Shown piece by piece: positions 23,352 to 31,363 of a stretch of 42,347 nt of DNA; positions within the stretch are counted from its first letter, which is position 1; each line of letters starts with the position of its first letter. The notes below the pieces were generated by a model that had not been told where the DNA came from, did not search any database, and saw only the letters and a list, made by a program, of their open reading frames with translations. Position numbers and translations under genes: made by a program. The stretch is taken from positions 1 through 42,347 of the IMG/VR virus record IMGVR_UViG_3300045994_000027; one strand, given 5' to 3'. This stretch comes from a virus.

Positions 23352-23391
23352 GTTGAACACAGTGTAGCAGACGTGTTAACATCCGTTCAAC
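23352..23391 (+). promoter_or_regulatory. Promoter with overlapping inverted repeats
   Basis: TTGAAC (23353-23358) and TAACAT (23377-23382) lie 18 bases apart, four of six matches each. An A/T stretch lies upstream. TGTTGAACAC and GTGTTAACA form an imperfect inverted repeat across it, and GTTCAAC (23385-23391) follows. The sites would suit autoregulation by the small RHH-like protein encoded next. Confidence 0.5.
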
Positions 23392-23408
23392 GAAATAGGA
23401 ATTTATTT

Positions 23409-23606
23409 ATGGCAACCAAGTCCAAGACGAAGTTTCTGGCTACTCGGGTCACTCCCGAGGACCACCAAGCGTTCGGCAGCAAGGCACAGAAGTACGGGAA
23501 ACCGTCTGACATCTTGCGCGAATTGGTCAAGGCGTTCAATACCGACCGCCTGACTATCAAACCACCCCCTGTAACCGTAACTGAAAGCATTTTCAATCAT
23601 GAATGA
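23409..23606 (+). CDS. RHH-like small regulator
   Basis: A 65-residue protein. Residues about 8 to 50 (FLATRVTPEDHQAFGSKAQK, then YGKPSDILRELVKAFNTDRL) read as strand-helix-helix, the ribbon-helix-helix form used by Arc/CopG repressors. The ATG at 23409 has the AGGA of AATAGGAATT nearby; an upstream in-frame start would include the operator-like sequence. It overlaps the next gene as ATGAATGA. It probably regulates its own promoter, where inverted repeats are present. Confidence 0.65.
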   Translation: MATKSKTKFLATRVTPEDHQAFGSKAQKYGKPSDILRELVKAFNTDRLTIKPPPVTVTESIFNHE

Positions 23607-24066
23607 ATCCACCATTGTCATCATCGCCGAAGCAGTCCTGTCCAACATCCGTGTGCTGGAGAAACTGATCGACGCCCTGCCTGTTGAAGTGAAGGCCGCT
23701 GTGCACGAGAAGGTTGCCAATGTAGCACCAGTCGTAGCTGTTGCGCCAGCACCTGTCCCCGTGGTACAAGCGGCACCCGTGGCTGCACCCGCTCCTGTGG
23801 CTGTGGCACCTATGCCTGCACCTCCTGTGTTTGTCGCTCCTGTACCCGCACCCGTGGTTGCTGCCGCACCTGCCGGCGAGAAGGCACCCTTTGCTGATGC
23901 CAAGGGTCTGATCGACTTCGTGATGTCTGCATACAAGGCACTTGGCCCACAAAAGGGTTCGGGTATCCAGGGCGTGCTGACCGGTCTGGGACTTTCTAAT
24001 ATTAATGACGTTGCTCCGGAACAGTATGACGCCTTGTTCCGTGGTGTAGAAGCTCTCAAGGGTTAA
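23599..24066 (+). CDS. Protein with Pro/Ala/Val linker
   Basis: A 155-residue protein in three parts. Residues 1 to 40 form a helix (IIAEAVLSNIRVLEKLIDAL). Residues 43 to 94 are an extended Pro-Ala-Val linker (VAPAPVPVVQAAPVAAPAPV). The C-terminal 60 residues form a small helical domain (DAKGLIDFVMSAYKALGPQK, GIQGVLTGLGLSNINDVAPE). The structure resembles a tether that joins two interaction modules. It lies before the nuclease and ssDNA-binding genes, so a replisome connector is possible. I do not recognise the family. Confidence 0.6.
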   Translation: MNESTIVIIAEAVLSNIRVLEKLIDALPVEVKAAVHEKVANVAPVVAVAPAPVPVVQAAPVAAPAPVAVAPMPAPPVFVAPVPAPVVAAAPAGEKAPFADAKGLIDFVMSAYKALGPQKGSGIQGVLTGLGLSNINDVAPEQYDALFRGVEALKG

Positions 24067-24068
24067 CC

Positions 24069-24566
24069 ATGCTCACTCTGGACCACCTGAAGATGCTGCT
24101 GGATTACGATCCTGAAACAGGAGTGTTTACTCATAAAACCACCCGTGCTCCAAAGGCATATCCTGGGGCCATAGCAGGAAGGATAAACACTAACGGTCAT
24201 CGGCAAATCGGTATCGATGGTGAACGATACATGGCCCACCGTCTCGTGTGGTTTTGGGTGCATGGTGTTTGGCCTACTGACCAAATTGACCATATCAACG
24301 GGAGCCGTGATGACAATCGCATCGCTAATCTGCGTCCCGCAACTCAGAAGCAGAATATGGAGAACCAAACACTCCATTGCAATAATGGTTCTGGTTTTCG
24401 AGGCGTGAGTTGGCATAAGGCAAACAAAAAGTGGACGGCGTATGTCAACCACAATGGGAAACGCTTGTATTTGGGTATTTATCCATCTGCCGATGATGCA
24501 ATCAAAGTTGTTAAGTCTGCGCGTGACCAGTTGTTCACGTATCACCTTACAGAGCATTCAGCATGA
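24069..24566 (+). CDS. HNH homing endonuclease with AP2-like domain (2)
   Basis: A 165-residue protein with HRLVWFWVHGVWPTDQIDHI-NGS, then NRIANLRPATQKQNMEN, the HNH_3 core with its zinc-free beta-beta-alpha metal fold. The AP2-like part is GFRGVSWHKANKKWTAYVNH and YLGIYPSADDAI. It is inserted between the linker protein and the RecB-like nuclease gene, and its stop overlaps the next ATG as ATGA. It shares architecture with the genes at 4263-4751 and 31364-31915. Homing activity is inferred from the family. Confidence 0.9.
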   Translation: MLTLDHLKMLLDYDPETGVFTHKTTRAPKAYPGAIAGRINTNGHRQIGIDGERYMAHRLVWFWVHGVWPTDQIDHINGSRDDNRIANLRPATQKQNMENQTLHCNNGSGFRGVSWHKANKKWTAYVNHNGKRLYLGIYPSADDAIKVVKSARDQLFTYHLTEHSA

Positions 24567-25837
24567 CCAGTCATGTAATCCTTAGCCCTAGCAAGCGGTA
24601 TCAGTTCTCCGCTTGCCCTGGCTCAGTGCGTGAGCAGGCCAAATACCCCGACTCGGGTTCTGGCCCTGCTGCCATCGATGGCACCCATAGTCATCACCTG
24701 TTGGACAACTGCATCAAGACCGGCCTGTGGCCCGATGCCTATATCGGCCAGATGATGGGTGACCATGAGGGTACATTCGTTGTAGACAAGTCCCGCGCTG
24801 ACCGTGTGAAGGTCGCTGTGGACTATGTGCTAGAGAATGCATCATCTGGTGCCCGTGTACTGGCCGAGTCCCGTGTCGAACCTGAAGGGTTGATTGGCCG
24901 CAAGGATATGGGTGGCACGGTGGACATTCAAATCCACGGTGCGCCAGTCCTTGAACTGATCGACTACAAGGACGGCATCAATGACGCATGGGTCAGTGCT
25001 GTGATGCAGATGGAGCAGTATGCTGTGGGTGTCCTGGCTGGTCTTGCAGATGGCCCATGCCCATTCGAGACCATCCGACTCACAGTCATCCAGCCCAAAC
25101 TGGCAATGCGTGGTGGTCAAGCAATTCGTTCAAAAGATTACACAACTCGTGAAATCCTTGATATAGTTCCTGTTCTGGTCTCAGAAGCAGCCGCCACGGA
25201 TGCACCTGATGCACCACTGGTTCCAGGTGAAGGTCAATGTAAATATTGCCGTGCTAAGGGTTCATGCTCTGCACTGGCTAGTAACGTAATGAAGGAGATC
25301 GGTGTCATGTTCCAACCAGTTCAACAGGTCGAGATGTCTGTGCAAGCAGCCAACAAAGACCCCAACACCATGAGCGATCAGCAGATCCGCGAGATCATGG
25401 AAGCAGCCCCCCTGATGCGTCAACTCCTTGATGGAGTGGAAGCCGAAGCTATGCGTCGATTCCAAGCAGGTCAGGTCATCCCAGGCTTCAAGGCAGTCTA
25501 TGGTCGTGGTTCCCGTGCATGGTCCCTGACCGATGACGAGATGGCTACCCGCTTGGTCAAGATGGGCATCCCTAAGTCGGCAGTGTGGGAGACCAAGCTC
25601 GTATCCATCGCCAAGGCCGAGAAGCTCACTTGGGAGAAGACCAAGGCCGGCGAGAAGGTCAAGGTTCAATTGACCGAGCGCCAACTCAAGACCCTCGAAT
25701 CCGAATATGTGACGAAGTTGGCAGGTAAGCTGACCATCGTCCCCGAGTCTGACTCACGCCCTGCCGTGATGATGAATGCTGCACCACTCTTCAGTGCAGT
25801 AGAAGAAACGCCAGCACTTCCTGCTTGGCTCCTGTAA
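24563..25837 (+). CDS. DUF2800 RecB/Cas4-like nuclease
   Basis: A 424-residue PD-(D/E)XK nuclease of the DUF2800 type. Motifs are GTHSHHLLD (residues 40-48), D121 in GGTVDIQI, D134-x-K136 in LIDYKDG, and QMEQYAVG after it. Four cysteines, C18 and C226/C229/C235 (QCKYCRAKGSC), are placed as in the Fe-S cluster of Cas4 and AddB. It is likely an exonuclease that acts in DNA end processing for recombination-based replication. It precedes the ssDNA-binding gene, the usual DUF2800-DUF2815 pair. Confidence 0.85.
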   Translation: MTSHVILSPSKRYQFSACPGSVREQAKYPDSGSGPAAIDGTHSHHLLDNCIKTGLWPDAYIGQMMGDHEGTFVVDKSRADRVKVAVDYVLENASSGARVLAESRVEPEGLIGRKDMGGTVDIQIHGAPVLELIDYKDGINDAWVSAVMQMEQYAVGVLAGLADGPCPFETIRLTVIQPKLAMRGGQAIRSKDYTTREILDIVPVLVSEAAATDAPDAPLVPGEGQCKYCRAKGSCSALASNVMKEIGVMFQPVQQVEMSVQAANKDPNTMSDQQIREIMEAAPLMRQLLDGVEAEAMRRFQAGQVIPGFKAVYGRGSRAWSLTDDEMATRLVKMGIPKSAVWETKLVSIAKAEKLTWEKTKAGEKVKVQLTERQLKTLESEYVTKLAGKLTIVPESDSRPAVMMNAAPLFSAVEETPALPAWLL

Positions 25838-25858
25838 CGTAACCTTAGAAAGTAATCC

Positions 25859-26539
25859 ATGTCCGATATCGTATTTATCTCCAATGCCCGTTTGTCCTTC
25901 CCCCACTTCGCTGAACCCCAGCGCATGAAGAACGAGGTGACTGGTCAAGAGCGCATCTCCTACAACTGCGAACTGCTGCTGCCACCCAACGATCCTGGTG
26001 TAGCTGCCTTCATGCGCCGCTATGGTGAACTGGCCCAGGCTAAGTGGGCAGAGCACGCACAGCAGGTCATGCAGATGATCCAGCAAGATCGCAAGAGCCG
26101 CTGCTATGGCTCAGGCGATGAGAAGATCAACAAGAAGACCTTCAAGCCCTACGACGGGTATGCTGGCAACTTCTACATCACGGCCGGCCGCGACACCCAG
26201 CCCCAAGTGATTCAGGCTGATGGCACACCGATCGACCCTGCCAACTCGATGGCCTACCAGCAACTGACGCGCAAGATGTACGGCGGTTGCCGTATCAACG
26301 CTGCCATCAAGCCTTGGGCACAACAGAACAAGCACGGTAACGGCATCCGTTGCGATCTGGTTGCGATTCAATTTGCTGGTGACGATACCCCATTCGGTGA
26401 AGGAGCTACTGATGCGTCTGGAATGTTTGCTGCGGTGGCATCTGCTCCGGCTGGAATGTTTGGTGCTGCGCCTCAGGCTGCAGCTGCAATGCCTCCTGCA
26501 CCGTTTGGTGCGCCGGCTAAGATGCCTTGGGAAGTCTAA
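25859..26539 (+). CDS. DUF2815 single-stranded DNA-binding protein
   Basis: A 226-residue protein with the DUF2815 features: VFISNARLSFPHFAEPQ, ISYNCELLLPPNDPG, a central YDGYAGNFYITAGRDTQPQV and YGGCRINAAIKPWAQQNKHG with the GIRCDLVAIQFAGDDTPFGE end. The family has an OB-fold related to T7 gp2.5. The Ala/Pro/Met-rich C-terminus (about 200-226) resembles the flexible tail of SSB proteins but lacks the acidic end. It lies between the nuclease and polymerase genes. Confidence 0.85.
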   Translation: MSDIVFISNARLSFPHFAEPQRMKNEVTGQERISYNCELLLPPNDPGVAAFMRRYGELAQAKWAEHAQQVMQMIQQDRKSRCYGSGDEKINKKTFKPYDGYAGNFYITAGRDTQPQVIQADGTPIDPANSMAYQQLTRKMYGGCRINAAIKPWAQQNKHGNGIRCDLVAIQFAGDDTPFGEGATDASGMFAAVASAPAGMFGAAPQAAAAMPPAPFGAPAKMPWEV

Positions 26540-26549
26540 GTAAGTAACA

Positions 26550-26597
26550 GGGGCTGGTGGTATCCATTAACCGGGTACAGCTAAGTACACCAGCCCC
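26550..26597 (+). other. Long-loop hairpin between ssb-like and polymerase genes
   Basis: GGGGCTGGTG and CACCAGCCCC form a perfect 10-bp stem with a 28-base loop in the 76-base gap before the polymerase gene. No T run follows, so it is not a standard terminator. It may control mRNA stability or the polymerase level. Confidence 0.55.
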
Positions 26598-26615
26598 ACC
26601 TAACAGGTAAATGTA

Positions 26616-28451
26616 ATGGTCAATGATGTAATCTGGGACTGTGAAACCTATCCAAACGTGTTCACCATCGCCGCCGAGCACGCCACACTGCCAATCAAGT
26701 GGTCGTTTGAGATCAGCCCCTGGCGCAACGACTCCACTGAGATCATTGACTGGGTGCATGGTCTCAAGAGCATCGATGCACGCATGGTCGGCTTCAACAG
26801 CATCGGCTTCGACTATCCTATCCTGCACATGCTGATGCGTATGGGCAAGTCGGATGCTCGGACACTCTACGACAAGGCAATGGCAATCATTGCAGCGCAG
26901 GACGATGAGAAGTTTGTCCACATGATCAAACCCTCTGACCGACTGGTGGATCAGATTGATCTGTTCAAGATCCATCACTTTGACAACAAGGCACGGGCTA
27001 CGGGTCTGAAGTCGCTGGAGTTCAACATGCGCTCCGACACGATTGAGGACTTACCCTTCAAGGTGGGCACCATGCTTACACAGGATCAGATGCCTGTGCT
27101 CAGGCAGTACAACGCGCACGATGTTAAGCAAACCAAGGCTTTCTATACACATACGCTGGACATGATTCATTTTCGGGAAAAAATGAACACGTTGTACCCT
27201 GGCAAGGACTGGATCAACTTCAACGACACCAAGATCGGCAAGGAGTTCTTCACCCTGAAGCTGGAAGAGGCCGGCGTGCCCTGCTACAACTTCACTGCTA
27301 CAGGTCGTGTGCCTCGGCAGACCCCTCGCCCAGTGATTCACCTGAAGGATGCCATCCTGCCGTGGATCAAGTTTGAGCAGCCCGAGTTCACCCGTGTCCT
27401 TGAGTGGTTCAAGGCACAGTCAATCACCGAGACCAAGGGGGTATTCAATGACATTACTGCAACAGTCGATGGCTTTACTTTTGTGTTCGGGCTTGGTGGC
27501 ATACATGGCTCTGTTGAATCAGAAATCCTTGAATCAGATAGTGATTACGTCATTATTGATTTGGATGTTGCTTCTTTTTATCCGAATCTGGCTATATCAA
27601 ACGGGTTCTATCCCGAGCATCTAGGTAACGAGTTCTGCATCATCTACAAGAACCTGTACGAGCAGCGCAAGACATACCCCAAGAAGTCGGCAGAATCGGC
27701 CATGCTGAAGCTGGCACTGAACGGTGTGTACGGCGACTCCAACAACCGGTTCAGTGTGTTCTACGACCCGCTGTACACCATGAAAACGACTTTAAACGGC
27801 CAGTTGCTGCTGTGCCTACTGGCTGAAGGGTTGATGAAGTATGTGGATGGTGTGAAGCTGATCCAGGTGAACACCGATGGTCTGACCGTGTTGATCCCCA
27901 AGACATCGAAGTGGAAGCTGGAGGGGGTGAGTAAATCATGGGAATCCACTACTGGATTGCAGCTTGAGGAAGCCACCTACTCGCATATGTTCATCCGTGA
28001 CGTGAACAACTACATTGCTCGATATGAGAATGGGTCTGTGAAGCGCAAAGGCTGCTACGAGTGGGATATGGGCTGGCACCAGAATGCTGGTGGTCTAGTG
28101 ATTGCCAAGGTGGCAGAGAAGCACCTGATCGACGGTGCACCTATCCGCGAGACTGTGGAGCAGTGGCCTGACATTATGGACTTCATGCTGCGTACCAAGG
28201 TGCCACGCTCCAGCTATCTCCAGTGGGGTGATGACCAGGCCCAGAACATCAGCCGATATTACATCTCCAAGGGTGGTAAACCCCTTCTAAAGTGGATGCC
28301 GCCCCTCAAGGGTAAGACCGACTGGCGTAAGTTTGCAGTCGAGTCGGGATGGAACGTACAAGTATGCAACGACATCAGGGATGCCACGCTGCCTGTGGAT
28401 TTTGATTATTACGTCAACGAAGTGGAGAAGATATGTCTGAATCTAGCTTAG
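26616..28451 (+). CDS. Family B DNA polymerase with 3'-5' exonuclease
   Basis: A 611-residue replicative polymerase. The exonuclease has D8/E10 (WDCETYP), GFNSIGFDYPIL near 59-70 and Y165-x3-D169. The polymerase has motif A DVASFYP with D317, motif B K365-x3-NGVYG, and motif C VNTDG at 418-422, in which the first Asp of the usual DTD is Asn. The catalytic D421 remains. It is shorter than T4-type enzymes and has no clear TPR-like insertion for protein priming. The prim-pol gene on the other strand likely supplies primers. A weak AGGTAA ribosome site precedes the ATG. Confidence 0.88.
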   Translation: MVNDVIWDCETYPNVFTIAAEHATLPIKWSFEISPWRNDSTEIIDWVHGLKSIDARMVGFNSIGFDYPILHMLMRMGKSDARTLYDKAMAIIAAQDDEKFVHMIKPSDRLVDQIDLFKIHHFDNKARATGLKSLEFNMRSDTIEDLPFKVGTMLTQDQMPVLRQYNAHDVKQTKAFYTHTLDMIHFREKMNTLYPGKDWINFNDTKIGKEFFTLKLEEAGVPCYNFTATGRVPRQTPRPVIHLKDAILPWIKFEQPEFTRVLEWFKAQSITETKGVFNDITATVDGFTFVFGLGGIHGSVESEILESDSDYVIIDLDVASFYPNLAISNGFYPEHLGNEFCIIYKNLYEQRKTYPKKSAESAMLKLALNGVYGDSNNRFSVFYDPLYTMKTTLNGQLLLCLLAEGLMKYVDGVKLIQVNTDGLTVLIPKTSKWKLEGVSKSWESTTGLQLEEATYSHMFIRDVNNYIARYENGSVKRKGCYEWDMGWHQNAGGLVIAKVAEKHLIDGAPIRETVEQWPDIMDFMLRTKVPRSSYLQWGDDQAQNISRYYISKGGKPLLKWMPPLKGKTDWRKFAVESGWNVQVCNDIRDATLPVDFDYYVNEVEKICLNLA

Positions 28452-28672
28452 ATATTCAAGTAGCCGGCAACCACTACAAGGATTTGCCGATTCAACCAGT
28501 CGAGTACATCCATGCCAACGCACTGGGATACTTCGAGGGTAACGTGATCAAGTACATATCCCGCTGGAGAAAGAAAAACGGGATTATTGATCTACAGAAA
28601 GCCAAACACTACATCGAACTGCTGATCGAGCTTGAGACACGCAAGACCGATAGGGAGTGCGACCGTGCTTGA
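28433..28672 (+). CDS. DUF3310 protein
   Basis: A 79-residue protein with the DUF3310 pattern: GNHYKDLPIQPVEYIHANAL, then GYFEGNVIKYISRWRKKNGI and DLQKAKHYIELLIELE. This small helical domain is common in phage replication modules and is sometimes described as nucleotide-kinase-like; the activity is not established in my knowledge. It overlaps the polymerase gene by 19 bases. Confidence 0.85.
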   Translation: MSESSLDIQVAGNHYKDLPIQPVEYIHANALGYFEGNVIKYISRWRKKNGIIDLQKAKHYIELLIELETRKTDRECDRA

Positions 28673-28949
28673 AAAGGACATTGAATCAAGGGTCTGTGAC
28701 TATGCCCGAACCAAAAATGTGCTTGCTTACAAATTTACCAGTCCAGCTAGAGCCGCTGTGCCTGATCGCTTGTTCATTGCGCCAGATGGCAGAGTGTTCT
28801 TTTGTGAGTTCAAGCGTGCTGGTGCCAAGCCCACCTCAGCCCAAGAGCGGGAGCACACCCGACTCAGGCAGCAAAAAGTAAACGTCTTTGTAATTGATAA
28901 CGTAATTGAGGGTAAGAACATGATCGACTTAATGGTGATGGGATGCTAA
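28665..28949 (+). CDS. VRR-NUC domain nuclease
   Basis: A 94-residue protein from GTG at 28665, which overlaps the DUF3310 stop and has GGAG nearby. VRR-NUC motifs are P33-D34 in AVPDRLF, E48-x-K50 in FCEFKRAG, and QEREHTRLRQQKVNVFVID near residues 58-77. Single-domain VRR-NUC proteins in phages are structure-specific nucleases, likely for branched DNA such as Holliday junctions. It lies directly before the SNF2-type helicase gene, a common pairing. Confidence 0.86.
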   Translation: MLEKDIESRVCDYARTKNVLAYKFTSPARAAVPDRLFIAPDGRVFFCEFKRAGAKPTSAQEREHTRLRQQKVNVFVIDNVIEGKNMIDLMVMGC

Positions 28950-30349
28950 CCCCTGATCTGCTGCACGACTACCAGAAGAAGGCGGTCAACTTCCAATGCA
29001 CCCACCCCAACTCGATGCTCTGGCTCGACATGGGACTGGGCAAGACCGTGATCACTCTGACCACGCTGGCCCACCTCATCCGCTCTCAGTTTCTCAAGGG
29101 TGTAATCATTGTGGCACCCATCCGAGTCATCCGACTTGTTTGGCGCCAAGAAGCAGCGAAATGGGAACATACCAAGCATCTGAAGTTCAGCATGGTGGTA
29201 GGCACCAAGGATCAGCGCACTCGTGCCCTGCTGCGCCCTGCTGACATTTATTTAATTAATTACGAGAACCTCGGCTGGATGGCAGAAACGCTCCAGACCT
29301 ACTTCATCAAGAAAGACCGGCCCCTGCCCTTCACTGGCATCGTGTGGGACGAGATCAGCAAGATGAAGAACAGTGCCACCAACAGGGTGAAGTCGGTCAA
29401 GAAGATCCTTGATCACTTCACATGGTCTACAGGACTCACGGGTACACCAGCATCCAACGGCTATAAGGATCTGCATGGGCAGTTTCTAGTCGTGGATAAG
29501 GGTGAGCGCCTGGGCACCAGCAAGACCGCATTTCGCACCAGGTTCTACAAGAAGATTGGCCCCTACAAAGAGGTGCCATATGAAGACACCGAGGACACCA
29601 TCAAGAAGCTCATCGGGGACATCACGCTGGAGATGTCAGCGGAGGACTACAACCCACTGCCCGACCTGATGGTCAATGATGTCGAGATCGATATGCCCGA
29701 GGATCTGCGGGTCAAGTACGACTCAATGGAGCGTGAGTTCTTTTTAAAGCTCGACAGTGGCTCAGAGGTCGAGGTGTTCAACCAAGCATCACTCACCAAT
29801 AAATGTCTCCAATTCAGTAATGGCGCCATGTACCCTGTGGCTGGTATGCCCTTGTGGGAGCCTATCCATGATCTGAAGCTCGAGGCATTGGAAGAGATCG
29901 TAGATGAGGCTAACGGGTCTCCTATCCTGTGCAGCTATGCCTACCGAAGCGATGCCCAGCGCATCATGGAGAAGTTCAAGCACTTGGACCCGATCAACCT
30001 GACTGAGTGCAAGTCGGAGAGCAGTCTGATCAACGCCATGCACCGCTGGAAGACTGGCGACTGTGCACTGATGATCGGCCACCCGGCTTCGATGGGTCAC
30101 GGTATTGACGGACTCCAGAAGAACGGGCATATCTTGGTCTGGTACGGACTGAACTGGTCACTTGATCTGTACGAGCAGTTCAATGCCCGTGTGCGCCGGC
30201 AGGGTCAAGGTGTACCGGTCATCTGCCACCGCATCCTGATGCAGGACACTCTGGACCAGGCTCAGGCTCTGGCGCTCGATGAGAAGGCCACCACACAGGC
30301 CGGTCTGAGGAGTGCAATAAAAATGTACCGTCAGTCTAAAAACCTGTGA
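28943..30349 (+). CDS. SNF2-type DNA helicase
   Basis: A 468-residue superfamily 2 ATPase. It has the Q-motif-like DYQKKAV, Walker A DMGLGKT (residues 29-35), Ia IIVAPIRV, DEAH-like WDEIS (135-139), TGTPASN (166-172) and the second-lobe motifs GHGIDG and YEQFNARVRRQGQ (about 390-425). It should move on double-stranded DNA and may act in fork restart or recombination with the VRR-NUC. The gene overlaps the VRR-NUC stop by 7 bases. All main ATPase motifs appear intact. Confidence 0.92.
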   Translation: MLTPDLLHDYQKKAVNFQCTHPNSMLWLDMGLGKTVITLTTLAHLIRSQFLKGVIIVAPIRVIRLVWRQEAAKWEHTKHLKFSMVVGTKDQRTRALLRPADIYLINYENLGWMAETLQTYFIKKDRPLPFTGIVWDEISKMKNSATNRVKSVKKILDHFTWSTGLTGTPASNGYKDLHGQFLVVDKGERLGTSKTAFRTRFYKKIGPYKEVPYEDTEDTIKKLIGDITLEMSAEDYNPLPDLMVNDVEIDMPEDLRVKYDSMEREFFLKLDSGSEVEVFNQASLTNKCLQFSNGAMYPVAGMPLWEPIHDLKLEALEEIVDEANGSPILCSYAYRSDAQRIMEKFKHLDPINLTECKSESSLINAMHRWKTGDCALMIGHPASMGHGIDGLQKNGHILVWYGLNWSLDLYEQFNARVRRQGQGVPVICHRILMQDTLDQAQALALDEKATTQAGLRSAIKMYRQSKNL

Positions 30350-30381
30350 TACACTTGTTCCACATTAACAAGGAGTAAGAA

Positions 30382-30564
30382 ATGAACTGTTGTGATGAGT
30401 ACGGAAACTGCAACCAGGGGCGCAACTGCCCAGTGCGTAAGAAGAAGTGGGAAGATACCAAGTTCAACGATGCCGATGAGGACAGGATCATCATTGACCG
30501 GTTCGACTGGGAGCTTGCAATATTCGTTGTGATAGCTGCTGCTGCGGTTAGCTTCTTCCTATGA
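30382..30564 (+). CDS. Small Cys-rich membrane protein
   Basis: A 60-residue protein. The N-terminus has four cysteines (MNCCDEYGNCNQGRNCPVRK), and residues 42 to 60 form one membrane helix (WELAIFVVIAAAAVSFFL). The ribosome site AAGGAGTAAGAA precedes it. Its stop overlaps the next ATG as ATGA. Similar proteins occur in other phages from memory, but the role is unknown. Confidence 0.6.
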   Translation: MNCCDEYGNCNQGRNCPVRKKKWEDTKFNDADEDRIIIDRFDWELAIFVVIAAAAVSFFL

Positions 30565-30815
30565 CTACCAAGAAATGCGAGTGTTGCGGTGAAGTGAAGA
30601 AGGCACGGTATCATTTCACTTTCACCAAAGAGTACTCTAGTCACTGCAAGGAATGCGGTATATGGCTAACTCTCTTTAGACAGGTCTTTGGACCCACTAG
30701 GGATTGGAATAGCAACAGAGCCAAGCAACGCATTCGATCTTACGAAGCAGCAGCTATTCAACGTCATGGTGCTAGTACCCCACTGGCAGTGACTTTACAG
30801 AATGCATGGAGATGA
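30561..30815 (+). CDS. Zinc-ribbon-like protein (1)
   Basis: An 84-residue protein with C6-x-C8-C9 and a second pair (HCKECG) 23 residues later, as in a zinc ribbon. The form is CECCGEVKKARYHFTFTKEY followed by SSHCKECG. The rest is helical and basic. Its neighbour at 30812-31045 has the same plan, so the two look like tandem paralogues. Nucleic-acid or RNA-polymerase binding is possible. Confidence 0.65.
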   Translation: MTTKKCECCGEVKKARYHFTFTKEYSSHCKECGIWLTLFRQVFGPTRDWNSNRAKQRIRSYEAAAIQRHGASTPLAVTLQNAWR

Positions 30816-31045
30816 CTAGACCACTACCAAGAACATGCACTATTTGCGGAATGACCAAGATCAGCAGTGACTTCAGCTTTAGTGAAGCTAACAAAGCATA
30901 TCGGCCACATTGCAAGGCATGTGGTGTAGAGATGGCAGTAGCTAAGTCTGAAGCAAGTCCTGAACGTCTAAGAGCACGACACAAGAAGTATTCACACCCT
31001 GCTGCTGCTTTGTATGCAGCATGGGGAATAGGAGTAAACAAATGA
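30812..31045 (+). CDS. Zinc-ribbon-like protein (2)
   Basis: A 77-residue protein with CTICGMTKISSDFSFSEANK and HCKACG, giving two Cys pairs at zinc-ribbon spacing. The ATG at 30812 makes an ATGA overlap with the previous stop; a start six bases upstream is also possible. It parallels the previous gene in size, order of motifs and the F-x-F strand between Cys pairs. A role in binding nucleic acid or host enzymes is inferred. Confidence 0.65.
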   Translation: MTRPLPRTCTICGMTKISSDFSFSEANKAYRPHCKACGVEMAVAKSEASPERLRARHKKYSHPAAALYAAWGIGVNK

Positions 31046-31362
31046 CAACGATTGAACAAGCAAAGCAAGTCGAGCGGCGGCTGCGTAAAAACCACCCGGA
31101 TATCTCTTTGTGCAAAGACTTCACAGAAGCAGCCGACACCATCGCCAGCTTGTGTGCAGAGCTTGAGGCGGCGCAACGCGATGCTGCACGGTATCAGTGG
31201 CTGCGTGGAGAGTTCTTCCACGACGAAATAGCCGGTTACTGGGAACACACCGCGACCATAGATACTGGTGTATCAGCAATCGCCCACCACTTTCATGGCA
31301 AAGCGATTCCTTCATTAGATGAATGTATTGACGCTGCAATCGCAGCAGGAGGAGATAAATAG
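31042..31362 (+). CDS. Accessory protein of unknown function
   Basis: A 106-residue protein (MTTIEQAKQVERRLRKNHPD...). It starts after GGAGTAAACAA. Residues 35 to 60 form a helix (LCAELEAAQRDAARYQWLRG), a motif seen in many short phage proteins near genes for nucleotide or DNA metabolism. The rest is mixed and ends LDECIDAAIAAGGDK. A domain of this type (RYxWLRxGE) recurs in phages with no known role. Confidence 0.6.
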   Translation: MTTIEQAKQVERRLRKNHPDISLCKDFTEAADTIASLCAELEAAQRDAARYQWLRGEFFHDEIAGYWEHTATIDTGVSAIAHHFHGKAIPSLDECIDAAIAAGGDK

Positions 31363-31363
31363 C

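Noticed and set aside
26550-26597. Rho-independent terminator before the polymerase gene
   Set aside because: The stem is good but the loop is 28 bases and no T run follows on either strand.
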